This document shows positions 28,395 to 28,710 of a stretch of DNA of 28,710 bases, piece after piece (position 1 is the stretch's first letter; every line of letters begins with the position of its first letter). This DNA is from Entamoeba histolytica HM-1:IMSS (taxonomy: Eukaryota > Evosea > Mastigamoebida > Endamoebidae): NCBI RefSeq assembly GCF_000208925.1, contig NW_001914880.1, positions 48,684 to 77,393 on the forward strand, written 5' to 3'. The notes beneath the pieces were generated by a model, which worked only from the letters and a program-made list of their open reading frames with translations, made no database searches and was not told the DNA's origin. A program made the translations under genes and the position numbers.

Positions 28395-28710
28395 TTCATA
28401 TTAATTCTTGTTTAATACTAATGTAAATGTCTGTTGAATTGTATAATCTTTAATTTTATTTTGACATGAATTAATATTTAATATTATTTATGATGGTTCA
28501 TTACTTAGTGGTTGATGTTTGTATATTGTTAACAAAAAGTAAATTTTAACAGTTTTATTCATATTGTGAAGTGTCTGAGTAATAGATTAAATGAGAAATT
28601 CTATGACATTTGTTATTTCAATTCAACTAAATTTCATACTTATGTTGTTTTCAACTTGTTAAAATTTGGTTATTTGATTGTAGAGTTTGAAATTGAAACA
28701 CATTGTAAAC
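28395..28710. other. 3' flank, no gene seen
   Basis: AT-rich sequence after the RRM gene, up to the window edge. No open frame of note, no tRNA and no repeat was recognised. Confidence 0.5.

Overview
This is eukaryotic nuclear DNA, very AT-rich, with compact and mostly intronless genes. The few introns are 48-56 nt long and begin GTTTGTT, and most end TAG. These features, together with TLDc-family proteins, a CXXC-rich GPI-type surface protein and amoeba-like housekeeping genes, point to Entamoeba, probably the E. histolytica/dispar/nuttalli group. The genus is an inference from style and protein content; species cannot be settled without a search.

Left part (1-7.9 kb): a coding region open at the left edge encodes a degenerate DDE-transposase-like protein. 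It is followed by a TLDc-domain gene with a possible myristoylation signal, about 1.2 kb of AT-rich non-coding DNA, a short coding-like relic, a divergent TLDc-like gene and a TRIM-NHL protein (RING, two B-boxes, filamin-like domain, six NHL blades).

Middle part (7.9-18.2 kb): this is dense housekeeping sequence. It holds a small two-exon basic protein, a three-exon PP2C phosphatase, NAC-beta (BTF3), the rRNA cytosine-C5 methyltransferase NOP2 and the 2037-residue SSU-processome HEAT protein UTP10/HEATR1. NOP2 and UTP10 both serve ribosome production and converge tail to tail with 84 bp between stop codons. NAC-beta, which acts on nascent chains at the ribosome, is divergent from NOP2.

Right part (18.2-28.7 kb): two gene-poor stretches (about 1.1 and 2.5 kb) flank a small ORF. 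Then come a two-exon cysteine-rich surface protein with signal peptide and GPI-type tail, a strongly reduced splicing factor SF3A1, a third TLDc-like gene, ARP3 of the Arp2/3 complex, and an RNA-binding protein with two weak RRMs.

No tRNA, rRNA, CRISPR array, intact transposon or long exact repeat was recognised. The strongest candidates for a second look are the complete TRIM-NHL architecture in an amoeba, the transposase-like protein with a lost catalytic position, the minimal SF3A1, the altered ribosome-anchor motif of NAC-beta, and three very different TLDc-type genes in 23 kb.
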